Source: Xenopus tropicalis (Eukaryota > Chordata > Amphibia > Anura > Pipidae). From it: a stretch of 64,000 nt of DNA. The position numbers and the translations under genes are program-made. A model generated the notes under the pieces. It was given only the letters and a program-made list of their open reading frames with translations, had not been told where the DNA came from and made no database searches. Below, in pieces: positions 47,166-59,185 of the stretch (positions are counted from its first letter, which is position 1; every line of letters starts with the position of its first letter). The DNA lies in the NCBI RefSeq assembly GCF_000004195.4, contig NC_030678.2:153613547-153677546 (forward strand), read 5' to 3'.

Positions 47166-47627
47166 TAAATTATTGATGGTTTTTATTTCAGTGCCAGGAT
47201 TATATTTTTACCAATTACTTAATTACAGCTACTATTTATGAAAGATTTCATCTATTGGGAATGGTTGATATAACACTATCACTAATAACTTACCACAGGC
47301 AGGGGCTGAAGGACAGAGGAAGCAGACCCTATGGTTGCAGGGGGGACAGTAAGGCCATAATTAAAGGGGAATTACAATATATCTTGACAGAATAGGTCAA
47401 TTTACCAATGTTTTGGGGCCCTAAATTGAATTGGCTGTGGGGCCCATTATATCTAGTTACGCCACTGCTAGCTCCACAGTAACCAACACTTTTAAATATG
47501 TTCATAGAGTCACAGAGTACAGACTATCCCCTATACTGAACATTATACTGCATGGAAATGTGTGCAGTGCTACTTAAATATGGATTTTGTCCTAATCCTG
47601 TATTATTCCTTTTTCTTTCTAATACAG
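47166..47627. other. Probable intron upstream of the receptor exon
   Basis: No exon recognised. Near 47440-47470 GGCCCATTATATCTAGTTACGC looks like a MITE scrap. The last 50 bases before 47628 are a good 3' splice region: a pyrimidine-rich TCCTTTTTCTTTCTAATACAG. Confidence 0.4.
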
Positions 47628-47756
47628 ATTCCATTACTGATCCTGAATGCAGAATGGGGTTTTTCCCATGTGGAAATGTAACTATTTGCCTCCCAAGGAC
47701 ATTTCACTGTGACGGTGTAAAAGACTGTGAGAATGGGGCAGATGAGGAGTACTGTG
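47628..47756 (+). CDS. rxfp2: Relaxin-family receptor exon encoding the LDL-receptor class A module (RXFP2-like)
   Basis: This 129-bp exon encodes one LDLa module. The acceptor is TTCTTTCTAATACAG at 47627 and the donor is GTAAGT from 47757. Both junctions fall after the first base of a codon (phase 1-1). The translation has six cysteines spaced 6, 5, 6, 5 and 8 residues apart. Key stretches are MGFFPCGN, an NVT glycosylation sequon, [10 protein letters not shown] and [11 protein letters not shown]. The acidic calcium-binding pattern is present: Asp after the fourth Cys, Asp before the fifth, and Asp-Glu near the end. The FFPCGN and LPR.FHCDG.KDC patterns match the single N-terminal LDLa of RXFP1 and RXFP2, G-protein-coupled receptors for relaxin and INSL3 in which this module is needed for signalling. 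LPR, FHCDG and NGADEE favour RXFP2. The exon for the signal peptide and the leucine-rich-repeat exons were not found. A frame running upstream into the intron has a spurious start. Confidence 0.8.
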
Positions 47757-48067
47757 GTAAGTCTTATACTCGCTTTCAGCATCATAGAACGTGTAGGCCT
47801 GGGAGTTTGCAGACATGAACTAAAGAAATAAAATTCAGTGATTATGATATAGTAATCTAAATTATTTTGTAACTGAACTTGTAGGTTGGTTTAAGTTTAA
47901 GCACATGATTTCTAACACCACTTATGGCAGCCTAAGGCCACTGTTAGTTGAACCCAAGTCATTGGGACTGAGTGAACATATTTGCCCTGCCTGTGTTTAT
48001 ATTTATAAAGCTGGACAAGGTGCATTTAATGTGCAGACAATTTTTATTTGCAGTGCAATTAAGAGTT
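47757..48067. other. Intron following the receptor exon
   Basis: The sequence begins with the donor GTAAGT. No further exon or repeat end is visible before the T2 MITE at 48068. Confidence 0.5.
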
Positions 48068-48832
48068 TTTAAAGCAGAAGGAAAGGTAAAAACTAAGTAA
48101 GCTTTATCAGAAAGGTCTATGTAAATACAGCCATAAGCACTCACAGAAATGCTGCACTGAGTCCTCTATCAAAAGATTAGTTGTGTCTGTTTTCCTCTGC
48201 CAGAGACAGGCAGCTCTCTGCTCTCTGATGCTCCCCCCTCCCTCAAGAATGCTAAGAACTCACCCCCCCCTTAGGAATGTGGATCTGAGCCAATCAGCAG
48301 GAAGTTGACTCATAGGGGCTGATTCATTAAAACACGAGTTCGAATCCCGAATGGGAAAAATTCGGATTGGATACAATAATTTCTGAAGATCGCAAATATC
48401 ATGAAAATGCTTACGGAAAAAATGTATTAGTCCCGATAATATCGTATTGGTGATCTGAAAGTCATGAAATTTTCGTACCGAACGATTGTAAACAGTGGCA
48501 GAACCTTTCCGAATTTTTTGCGCAAGTGTACGAAAAAGTCGTGCGGGCGTACGAAAAAGACGCGCAAGCATGAAAAAATCGCCGAAAATACGTGTCTTAA
48601 TAAATCTCCCCCATAGTGTTACTAACTGAGCATGTTCACTTGGTCTGGGTGTCGGTGCAGGAGTGAGGCATTATGGGAACTTTCTTCACAGAGCACAACG
48701 TTTTGTTTCCTGTTTGGCTTCTGATCATCTGAATGGGAGAAATATGGGGAGACTTAAGGGCACTATTGAGGGAACTGAAGGTATGCCTGCAGCTTGAGAT
48801 TAACTCTTTATTAACCTTTCCTTCTCCTTTAA
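48068..48832. mobile_element. T2/Kolobok-type MITE with nested TIR element
   Basis: The ends TTAAAGCAGAAGGAAAGG and CCTTTCCTTCTCCTTTAA are inverted copies with TTAA at both edges. Characteristic internal blocks include GGTCTATGTAAATACAGCC and GAGTGAGGCATTATGGGA. It lies in the presumed receptor intron about 310 bp after the exon. An unrelated 297-bp element interrupts it. Confidence 0.85.
48311..48615. mobile_element. Nested TIR element, unexpanded relative of the 52-bp carriers
   Basis: Element 48315-48611 has the ends GGGGCTGATTCATTAAAACA and GTGTCTTAATAAATCTCCCC, with CATA repeated on both sides. The arms (CGAGTTCGAATCCCGAAT, CGTACGAAAAAGACGCG) match those of the 52.79-kb element. There is no 52-bp array. 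Confidence 0.75.
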
Positions 48833-50350
48833 ATATGGCATATTCACAACTTGCAAATATGTATGTGGGGTAAAAAATATTCACTAAACAAACATTGCAC
48901 AAAGTTTTGGTGTAATGTAATAAGGTTGGTGATTTATAATTGGGGCGATGTTAATGATGGCTCCCTAGTAAGAATCATAGTCATTAGTGTAATAAAAAAG
49001 ATCCCATAAGCCTTTATTGTCCTTTGGATCAATGGTATACATTGTGCAACTGGCCCACAAGAACACAAGTGCCTTGGTGATGTATCATCATCTCTCTTGA
49101 TAGGGATACTAACAGTTTTATATTGATTGCAGGATTGGGTGCTCCAATAAGACTATGTTCTACCGTTGGGGTTTAAGGGAAAATCACATACACAGCACTT
49201 CCCCATGTCAACATACATATTATAACTACATACAAAAGGGAATATAAACCCAAAAATAAAACTTTACCCAAATACATAAAATAGTTTATTTGTAAAGCCT
49301 ATGATCTCCAGATATCAATGAACTACTCCAGCATTGAACAACACAGATCCAGGGTCAAGGCATGCTAAAAGTTGTAATTGTGCAGTGTCTGAGTACCAGG
49401 TTTACTTTTAGTTTGCTGCAGAGAGTAATATTATTCATATTTTCTAATTAGTGTTTTTTTATTTATGTATTTCACTTTTTGTTCAGCAACTCTTCCATTT
49501 GGAATTTCAGTGGCTATCTGATTACTAGGGTCCAAATTACCTTAGCAGCCAGGCAGTGATTTAAATGAGAGACAGGAAGATGATTAGGAGAGGCCTGAAT
49601 AGAAAGATAAGTAACAACAACGATAATACAATGGTAGCCTCACAGAGCAATACTTTTTTTGCTGTTGAGACCATTTGCAAGCTGAAACAGAAGAAGAAGA
49701 AGGCAAATGAAAAATGAATTATGAATACCAGCTGAAAAGTTGCTTAAATGTGCCATTCTATAGAAAAAAGGCACAGTATTGCCTTCTGTAAATCACTAGG
49801 TAATCATTGTTTGTTTCTTTAAATGTTTGCTCTACTTACCCAAGAGCAGCTTGCTATGTGCTATGTGCTAGCTGGAAATAAATTGCCAGTGTTGCAAGGA
49901 TTAAATTAAGTGAGCTTCGAGGAAAATAGATTACTTGCATGTTCTCTAGAGAAATCTAACTTTTAATTACTGTGAAAGAGAATTATACGTGTTGGTACGG
50001 CAAATCTATGCACATCATTCCCCGTTTCTCTGTATATACCCTGTATTGAATGTTGTTAGGGACTTTCATGAAATTATTTAAGCACATTGTGGGCCAGTGT
50101 AGACCTGCCCTAATACACTTTTATATAAAAAGGTAATATTATAACAAACATAACAAAGACTCTTACTTACTGAAATTATGTAAGAGTTCTGTATATGGTT
50201 AAACTGTACAAAATACCACCGACAGTTTATAGACAAAAAGGGGCATAAATATTGTATAAATATTGTATTGTAATAATACCCTAAATAAGACTAAAATTAG
50301 AAATAAAATATAATAGCACTTTGTCACCACAGTATAGAGGACTAACTCAC
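48833..50350. other. No gene recognised; T2-related remnant at 49.42-49.78 kb
   Basis: The stretch near 49480-49560 (CAACTCTTCCATTTGGAATT, TTAGCAGCCAGGCAGTG) is a reverse-oriented relative of the element whose end lies at about 63.76 kb. No exon of the receptor was recognised. Confidence 0.35.
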
Positions 50351-50356
50351 TAAATG

Positions 50357-51195
50357 GAATGGTTCACCTTTATGTTAACTAATATGTTATAGAATGTCCT
50401 GTTGCTAGCAACTTTGCAACTGGTCTTCATTATTTATGTTTTATTATTTTTTTTTTAAAACTTGATTTATTTTCCTTCATCTTTCAAATGGGGGTCACTG
50501 ATCCCAGCAGACAAGAACCTATTGCTCTATGAGCTTACAATTTTATTTATTTGTTACCGTATATACTTGAGTATAAACCGATCCGAATATAAGCCGAGAT
50601 ACCTAATTTTACCTAAGAAAACTGGAAAAACGTATTGACTCGAGTATAAGCCTAGGGTGGGAAATGCAGCAGCTACTGCTAAGTTTTAATAATCAAAATA
50701 AATACCAATAAGATGATACTAATTGAGGCATCAGTGGGGTATATGTTTTTCAATATTTATTTCAAAGAAAAACAGTAAACTAGCTCTGTAAGCGGAGAAG
50801 AGGGACAACAAAAACAATGAGTACTATCCCACGCTCATTGCACCTTGACAAACTGGCAGCAGACACAGTTCCGGAGGAGATGTAAGGGGAAATAAATATT
50901 GCTAGTGGGAGCCTAGGCCAGGGCACTGGAGGGTCTGGTTGCAGGTGGCCTAATTTGCACACAAAGGAGAGGAGGGTGCTAGTCTAGAGGGACCCATGGC
51001 ACCCGACTCGAGTATAAGCCGAGGGTGACTTTTTCAGCACATTTTGGGTGCTGAAAAACTAGGCTTATACTCGAGTATATACAGTAATTTTTATGACTTA
51101 TCATTCTATTCAGTCCTATTTGTATTACAGTCTCTCATTCAAACCACTGCCTTGTTGCTAATGTAAACAAGACACTAGCAATGTTGGTCTTGGGG
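50357..51195. mobile_element. T2-type MITE copy split by a second element
   Basis: The left part (GGTTCACCTTTATGTTAAC, CTTTCAAATGGGGGTCACTG) and the right part (TTCTATTCAGTCCTATTTGT, AAACCACTGCCTTGTTGCTA) form one element of the kind at 62.88-63.83 kb. It is interrupted at 50555-51086. Outer ends are approximate. Confidence 0.55.
50555..51086. mobile_element. TIR element with 'actcgagtataagccga' ends
   Basis: The left end TACCGTATATACTTGAGTAT and right end ACTCGAGTATATACAGTA are inverted copies. ACTCGAGTATAAGCCGAGGG recurs inside the right arm and near the left arm, a hallmark of a widespread vertebrate DNA-element family. It is inserted into the T2-type MITE. Confidence 0.75.
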
Positions 51196-52786
51196 TCATT
51201 CGGGGTCCTTGTTTCACTCTATCTTATAGAAGGGCTGGAAAATCTAGCTGAAATATTTGTACATATCAATAAACATATGAACTTTCTGTAAGATCTATGA
51301 GAGATGTCTCTTTATATTGTGGATTTGGATCATTGAGTTTGGAGTGCACCTGGGCTGGGTTTGTTCCTGGTAACTGTGAGGGCTGCCACATGTTATTTTT
51401 ATCTTTCCATAGAAATTATAGATACATATAATTCAGTTTTAGGAAAACAAATCTAGTTGCCTATTTTGCAATTTACAATAATGTATTACAACAGTCATGT
51501 TTAAGAAACAATTGTTTCGTATGAGAGGAGTTTTACGTGTTTTTTGCTCTCTGGCTCCAAAATCAATATGAGCCGTTCAGCTTTGACTCAGCGGGCTATT
51601 TATACAACTGTTTCTGTTATTGTGTGTTAAACTTAATTAAGCGTTTGATTTTATGCAGGCAAGGAAAGACTGTATTAGGATGTGTATTCTGAAATGACTG
51701 GCCAAGCAATTTCTTTTAGAGCATGTATATATGTAGGGATTGTGGAGATGCACTGAGGCCCTATAGCAACACGGATACACTTAGTGCTGACCTCTTATCA
51801 TTTTCTCCTTGGATTGTTTAGTTTCACAGTGATCACAGTAAGGCTCTGCTGGGATTCAAGCCACAAACCATCAGGTTTCTAGCTGCTCTCCCTAAGCATT
51901 AAGCTAGGTGAGCAGCTGGCAATCTTGCTCATTATCTTTCTCCTGACTTTTCCATTCTCTCCTTAGCAGCCTCATGGGTTGGATAGGATCAGCCAATCAG
52001 GGCTGACTTTGCCCTATTTAAACCCTACTTCCACTTTACGTCCTTTGCATAAGCATTGGCCTCTGTTAGCTTGAACGCTGTGGCTTGCCCTAATTCTTGC
52101 TCCCCTTGTTCTCACTCCTGTTCCTGCTCCGGTCCTCTTCTTACTCCGATCTTGTTTCTACCACTTTACCTACAGAATGCATGCTCTGTCCCACTCATGG
52201 TTGTCCCTGATTCTTCACCCGCTCCATCCCAGTCCTGTCTGTCTTGTTCCTGACATTTACCCTTTTCATTTACAGTACCTGTCTTGTTTCTGATTGGTCA
52301 CAATAACTAGTTCTCACCTGAAGGACTCACCACCCATCAAAATCCCTTACAATCACAAACAAGTGCTAATGCTGAACATCTGAGTGCCACATATTTGTAT
52401 AGTTACCAGTCTATTCACATTATGTTGGATAGATAGGATTTAGAGACTTGCAGCAAGGAGCCTTTGCAGCTGGACCAAACACGTGGCCACAAGACCATGT
52501 ATTCTCAAGCTGATTCATTGGTTCCTTCTTGGCTTATATATTACCCTATTTAACTAACTTGTATAAAAAAAAATATTCCCTGCACTTCCACTAGGGCCAG
52601 ACAAGGTGCGTAATGCAATTTTTGCCCTTTTCTCAGGATGAACCTTACTTACAGGTTGGATATGGGAGAGAATTTCAAGGGAGTGACAGTCTAGCAAATG
52701 TCCTTTGGACACTATCCAAACTATCTTAACCAACTCAATAAACCAATAGTCTCTTGAGGAAAATGTCAAAGGACAGCACCTATATA
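51196..52786. other. No gene recognised
   Basis: Unique-looking sequence. A Cys/Ser-rich 65-codon frame at 52056-52253 reflects a CT-rich stretch and not a domain I recognise. Confidence 0.3.
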
Positions 52787-52789
52787 CAC

Positions 52790-53875
52790 TTAGGGGCCCA
52801 TTTACTTACTCACGAACCGGCCGAATGCGCCCGATTGCGCTTTTTTCGCAATGATCGGTATTTGGCGATTTTTTCGGAAAATTATTGCGACTTTTTCGTT
52901 GCCATCCGAATGTTGCGTAAAATCTGGCGATTTTTTCGTAGCGTTAAAACTTGCGCGAAAAGTTGCGCCTTTTTCGTAGCCATTCCGAAACTTGTGCAAA
53001 ATGTTGCGATTTTTTCGTAGCGTTCGGATTCATTCAAGCTTCAGTATGGTGACTTTTCTTGGGCCAGGTTGGAGCTGCAGGGTGCCATTGAGTCCTATGG
53101 GAGACTTTCCTTGGGCCGGGTTGGAGCTGCAGAGTGCCATTGAGCCCTATGGGAGACTTTCCTTGGGCCGGGTTGGAGCTGCAGAGTGCCATTGAGCCCT
53201 ATGGGAGACTTTCCTTGGGCCGGGTTGGAGCTGCAGAGTGCCATTGAGCCCTATGGGAGGCTTTCCTTGGGCCGGGTTGGAGCTGCAGAGTGCCATTGAG
53301 CCCTATGGGAGACTTTCCTTGGGCCGGGTTGGAGCTGCAGAGTGCCATTGAGCCCTATGGGAGACTTTCCTTGGGCCGGGTTGGAGCTGCAGAGTGCCAT
53401 TGAGCCCTATGGGAGACTTTCCTTGGGCCGGGTTGGAGCTGCAGAGTGCCATTGAGCCCTATGGGAGACTTTCCTTGGGCCAGGTTGGAGCTGCAGAGTG
53501 CCATTGAGCCCTATGGGAGACTTTCCTTGGGCCGGGTTGGAGCTGCAGAGTGCCATTGAGCCCTATGGGAGACTTTCCTTGGGCCGGGTTGGAGCTGCAG
53601 AGTGCCATTGAGCCCTATGGGCTACAGGCGCCGCTTACGAGCGCTCAATCCGAAAAAGTCGCGACAAGATACGAGTGAATCGTAATGGCTACGAAAAACT
53701 CACGTTTTTTCGCGAAAATATTATTGGTAACGAAAAAGTCGCGACAATTTCCGAAAAGTCGTAAAGGCGCCGAAAAAAATCGCAAAAAATACAAAAAAGA
53801 CGCAAAATGTTCGTTTTCCAATCGGAATTTTTCCAATTCGGATTCGAATTCGTGTCTTAGTAAATCAGCCCCTTA
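52790..53875. mobile_element. Complete TIR element carrying a 52-bp array, TTA duplication
   Basis: The element proper spans 52793-53872, from GGGGCCCATTTACTTACTC to GTCTTAGTAAATCAGCCCC, flanked by TTA on both sides. Long arms of alternating GCGA/TTTTTCG motifs pair with each other. The middle is an array of 52-bp units. The TTA duplication points to a PIF/Harbinger-type origin. Confidence 0.75.
53045..53621. repeat. 52-bp satellite array, about 11 copies
   Basis: GGAGCTGCAG recurs at 53071, 53123, 53175, 53227, 53279, 53331, 53383, 53435, 53487, 53539 and 53591, always 52 bp apart. The units are the reverse complement of those at 27.56-28.83 kb. The left edge, CAAGCTTCAGTATGGTGAC, is the inverse of the right edge of that array. 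Units are nearly identical; the edge copies differ most. Confidence 0.95.
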
Positions 53876-54145
53876 GGAGCACACAATTTATTTGTTAGGA
53901 AAGTCACCCAAGGGAAAGCTTCCCCAGCCATCTATTGATAAATTATTGGAGAAACACCCAGCCCCAGCTTTGTAGCTACAGATGTCCTCTTTTGTATATG
54001 TGGTTGGACAAGAAGATAATAAGTGATCTCATCTCATCAGTAGAATCACATATTCAACAAAATGGTTTCTTTTTTTCATGAGGTGACATGACACAAGATA
54101 GGCAACAACCACTTACACACCAGTTAGACCCTATTAACACCCTTC

Positions 54146-54493
54146 TTAAGCTGGCCATACACGTGGCGATCTGACGATATTTTGTGTGACCATCGGTCGC
54201 ACGAAACATCATCAGATCCGCCACACACCGTCAGGGCTGAAACAGCAGATAAGGAGGTAGAAACAATAGGATTTCTACCTCCTTCTGCCGATTCAGCCCT
54301 GAAGGCAGATTTTGGTCAGGCGCCTTCTATGGCTCCCGATCAAAATTTTCTAACCTGGCCGATCGGCGAGTCGGCCGATATCAGCAGCTTCCTGCGATAT
54401 CGGTCGACTCACCGACATGCCATACACGCCACAAATATATCGTACGAAACGAGGTTTCGTACGATAGTATCGGTTCGTGTATGGCTAGCTTTA
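54146..54493. mobile_element. PIF/Harbinger-type MITE with TTA duplication
   Basis: The ends AGCTGGCCATACACGTGG (54149) and GTGTATGGCTAGCT (54490) are inverted copies flanked by TTA on each side. The interior has further paired motifs such as GGAGGTAGAAA/TTTCTACCTCC. Confidence 0.75.
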
Positions 54494-57400
54494 TAATATT
54501 AAAAGGTTAACAGTGCTGGTATCAAACACAGACTTCTGTAATATGCATTCTCCAGCTTTTAGTGAGTCTATTAAACCACACAAAGAGAAATGTATAAAGA
54601 CACGCAGTTTGTGTGGGTCTAGTAACCCATAGCTGAACAGTAAATTCTACACAATGGGTTCTACACCAGCAGCACAGTTTGCACCTATTATTACATTACC
54701 CCCAGTGACTGTGAATGGCCAGTAACCTACAGAAGGCTGTAACACAGCAGGCTTAGTTTTTCACTTTCTGTTCACAGGCCAAGTAATAAGCTGAAGGGAG
54801 TGCAGCAGAATTGTTGGACTAAAATGTATTTTTACACATAGACAAACTTTCTGTATCTTATCCCACGTTGGCATTGTTTCTGTTACACAGCCATCTGTCA
54901 GCATGTTAAAGAGGTGTGCATGATAGGAATAAGCAAGCCTTCCTTTATATTGCGATCACGTGATGGGATCGGCGCAAAGGCACAGCAGGGAAATTGGCTG
55001 GCAATGTCAGGCCGCTATATTTTTAATCATATTTCATTTAATTCTGTTTTACATAAATAAACAGCTGAACCACAAGCAGTTACATTTATAGAGTTGCCAA
55101 GACATTATATTACAGTTCAGATAAATTGTTTGGATATTTGCAATTTTCAAAATGATTGAACTGGCTGGAAAATCCATTTTATATCAACACAAAATGCACC
55201 ATTTTTTAAATGTATCACATCCACTTACTATATTCACCATGTTCTATAATTGTAATTTTTTATTGCCCACCATTTATTTTAACAAATATTTTGCTTGGGA
55301 GAACTAATGGAGAACTAAAGTCTCCATGGCTGTATTTTGTTTACTCAAATCTACCAGCTCAGTGGTTCGGCTCCCCATAACAGTAAGAATCCATGTATTC
55401 ACAGCAGTTCCCCGTATTCTTGTTGGGCCATGTTTAGAGTGTCACTGACTCTGCACATGCTCAGTGCACTCTAGACTGCTGTTGAGATACTTAGCTTAGG
55501 GGTCCTTGGAAATTATCAAAATGTTACAGAAGATGATGCTGCAAGGGCAGTTATTAATTCATTCTAATGCATTGGCCATGGCTACGCTGCCATGTAATGT
55601 AAATATGAATCACCGTTTAGCCTTGTATGTGATTTGCTATTGGGTTTATATACAGTTTATCGTGAGTCAGTCACTAAGCTCAGGTAACTGACAGCAGCCA
55701 CAGAGAATATGCAGGGAATCTTCTCTGCTCATGGGTTTTGGTTGCCTTGTGACGGCAAAGAAGCCCAAAAGGTCTAGAATTTCTACCCTAATCCTATGAT
55801 GAGTTTTCGTTCTCCTTTATAGAAGAGGAGAGGCAGAGGCATTACACAGCTTCTAACTGTGATTTGCTAAGATATGTTAGTATTGTACATAAGTAGCACA
55901 TCCTCCTCTAAAATGCAAGATGTGTGCAAGAAATGCTCTGAACTTGAAGGACCTTTTCATAGTTAACATGTTGAAACAAAAGTTAGGAGCCTTTAGAAAA
56001 AATACTTGCCTGTGGCAGTAACCCATGGCAACCAATCAACCAATGTTGCATCCTTTGTTCTACCTGCAGCAAGCAGCTGCAAAAGGCAAATCACTGATTG
56101 GTTGCTATGGGTTACTGCCCACTACTGCCTAGTGGTGATAAATGAGCCCCAGTTCTTTTTTAGTTGTGTTATTGCTCAGGAGTCCATTGTATGTGTGTAT
56201 ATGTATGTACTTTGTACAAATGACAAAGAGAATGAATTGAGGGTGAGACGCTACTCAGATGCCAATAAGATGGAGTTTGCCATGCTAGCTGACTTTGGTC
56301 AGACGGGTTAGAATTGAAATTTGGCTACAACCTTCTTTGGCTCCTAAAATTTTCCTGTCATGGAACCGAAGGCGTGCACAGAAGTAGCATATAGAGCAGA
56401 AAGATATGGGTGAGGGTTGAATGTAGATCCTACAACTGCAACATTTTACAGACGGGTTGGGTGCGAGTTAAGGCTTTGCTGGTAAGGGATGGGCACATCA
56501 CTATGCCTTGCCTTAGGTTCTGCTGGCGATGAAAGCGGAGCAGGGGTGATATCATGGGGGGCGGCGATCGGCCAATGTTACTGCTGTCCTGCTGTACTAA
56601 GTACTGCCTGTTTTTTCTAATTAGGGAAACCGGGCAGGAGGTTTTGGCTTGGGCAGCCCTTCCTAAAACCGGTCTGTCTCGGTCAAAACTGGACAGGTGG
56701 CAACCCTAGGTGCGGGTTGAGTTTTTCCTGACCTGCACATCACCATGCCATGCCTTAGGTTTTGCTAAGCACCTTATACTTCTAATAGTTCTCCTTTGAT
56801 CCATGAATGCTGAATATTTATCAAGTAATACATGATTATTTCCAAATCGCCTTTACATCCATCCCTTTGCTGTCAATACCGATCAATTAAAAATAACTGC
56901 TCCATTACAGATGTTCTTACAACATTATTATTCTAAAGATTTTGTAGCGCCTTGCTCAACAGACAAACCCCATGCATTAAGGCAATGAGGAGAAATAGTG
57001 GTTTCCTCCTGATTATGGTATGTCTCTGTACAGATTCCCATTCAGCAAATGCATTTCCCTCTCTGACATTATCAGGTGCAGGGTACCATGACCCATTGTG
57101 CTGTTCCTGATAATGCGTTAACAGGTTTCCCAGTATTTTGTTCTTTGGTGAATGGCAGACTGCTTGAGCCGGATGGCTTTGCTCTCATCTAACAGAGTGA
57201 GAAAAACGAAGCACTTCTTAAGTCCCCATTAATATCTGCATTGTTTGAGCCCAGAGCTTAGGGCTTGACTGGAACTTAGTTTTAGGTAGTTTTTTATTTT
57301 TAGGTAGTTTTCTCTCTGTGTGCATTCAGGTACATATACACTTCTATTATGCTTTTAATCATAATTAGAGCTTTAGCTGACATAATACTTAATAGCAATG

Positions 57401-57538
57401 TTTGAGCAGAGAATCAACACAGTCCTAACAGGGATAAAGGTGACCATATAACTTGGCCAATTTTGATGGAAACTCAAGATCAATAAATAACCAGCAAAAG
57501 AAAGAAGCAATTTAAAAATTTTAAGATGGGGGTCAAGG
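54494..57538. other. No gene recognised; a short foldback at 55.99-56.15 kb
   Basis: At about 55995-56148 GGCAGTAACCCATGGCAACC faces GGTTGCTATGGGTTACTGCC, and the right side ends in ATAAATGAGCCCC. This is a MITE foldback with a decayed left terminus. Elsewhere I recognise nothing. Confidence 0.4.
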
Positions 57539-57796
57539 TAGGGATGCACCGAATCCACTTTTTCTGATTCAGCTTAACCCCCGAATCCTTCGTAAAGCAT
57601 TTGGCTGAATACCTAACTGAATCCCAATCCTAATTAGCATGTGCTAATTAGGTTTTGGAAGGGTTAAATGTTGTCAGTGTCCATGTTTACATGACACATG
57701 ATTTTTAGGATTTGGATTTCGTTTGGCTGAATCCTGCCAAAAATGGCAGAATCTTGGCCGAATCCTGAACCAAGTCCTGGATTCGGTACATCTCTA
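57539..57796. mobile_element. hAT-like MITE, 'tagggatgcaccgaatcc' ends
   Basis: The left end TAGGGATGCACCGAATCC and right end GGATTCGGTACATCTCTA are inverted copies. The centre holds CTAATTAGCATGTGCTAATT. A half copy is at 36.03-36.14 kb. I could not confirm an 8-bp target duplication. Confidence 0.75.
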
Positions 57797-59180
57797 GGTA
57801 CATGTTCATATGCCCCAGACTTCCTGTAAGGGGAGTAAAGCTTTAAAAATCAAACATTATGGCTGGCACTCAGGGTGGACCATAATGTAGATAATTGTCC
57901 TTGCCAATAACCATTTTGTAAATACACAGTAATCTCATACTTGCCCAGAGCTCTGCTGAGGGAGCCCCTTTGGTAGTCCATCATACAAAAATAACGCTGG
58001 TCTCTCTCTAAACTAAAAAATACATCTGGAGATGCTGCATTTCAACACATCAATGGGGCATTGGTAGATGCTGAAGGGAGAAGAGCCAGAGCACCACCTC
58101 GCTTTCCCTCAGATCTGCTCATTAGGGCAATCAGCCTAAACAGAATAAACTATATTATATGGCCATTTGTATGAATGGACACATAGCACAATACCTGACC
58201 CTCAACACAATCCCTTGGATAACTTTAGGACTGGTCCATGTAAAGCCATCTATAGAGAAGAATTATAAGGAAAATTAAATTCAAAGTATTATGGGGAATT
58301 TTCGAAAAGCTTATTGGATATAATTGGATAAAATTAAATATTAAATATGTCAAATGGAATTTTAATGCAGCCTGTGGAATTCTCGTCTAGTGTGTGCTAG
58401 GTATCATTGGATTTAGATTTCTGCTAAAGGTTAGCTGTTCATAGATGACCTATCCATGCAGAAATATAGTACAGAAATTAGATTTGTGTTTAATGGCCTT
58501 GCCCACAGAAGTTTTAGAGTGTGTTTTTAAGTGCTAATTGGTATCACACATATACATAGAATTATTCTCAATCTGTGTTTGCTGGATGGTTTGTGTTCCA
58601 TTGATTTCTGCCCATGGGTTTTTAGCAACAGCAAGAAGAAAGTGAATGAATTTCAACTGATCAACAGTAGCAAAGAGCTCAGTCAATCCCACTCAGATCC
58701 TTGGGGCTACGGCTAATTAGTTCCAATAAAATTCATTTGCTGATTTAGATTATTTTAAAGGGCCTCCACCTAGAATTCTAAAATATTTTAATATCTCCAG
58801 TCTGAAGTTAGTCCAACCCACTTTTCAGGGTCCCACAATTGTGTGGGTATCAGCACTCTCATACCCAAAGAGGTATTTATGAATGTGGCGCAGAGTGCAA
58901 AGTGCAATTTTTGGATGCAAATTACCATACTTTTTACCCACAATGTAGTGTTTTTTCTAGAATTTCGACATCATTGGCCCATCTCAAATTGCATACAGTG
59001 CAACAACATGGGCACAAAAGTAACATCATTTGGAAAATTACTTACATGTTCAGTTAATGCTATTTCCCCTGTATTAGTGTTATAATGGTGTTACTTCCAG
59101 CCCACTTCATTACTACTGGCATTGGTCTCCTATTGGCTTAGGGCAAGTCCACCTATTAACAAAAAAATTTGCTAAATATT
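57797..59180. other. No gene recognised
   Basis: Unique-looking AT-rich sequence. Short overlapping frames at 58.53-59.08 kb have no recognisable domain. Confidence 0.3.
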
Positions 59181-59185
59181 CCTTA

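Noticed and set aside
47552..47627. Apparent start codon and 25 residues upstream of the LDLa exon
   Set aside because: They lie in the intron before a clear polypyrimidine tract and AG acceptor; a single LDLa preceded by this stretch does not resemble a signal peptide.
48336..48350. GTTCGAATCC resembling a tRNA T-loop/B box
   Set aside because: No A box, anticodon stem or acceptor stem fits around it; it belongs to the arm of a nested TIR element.
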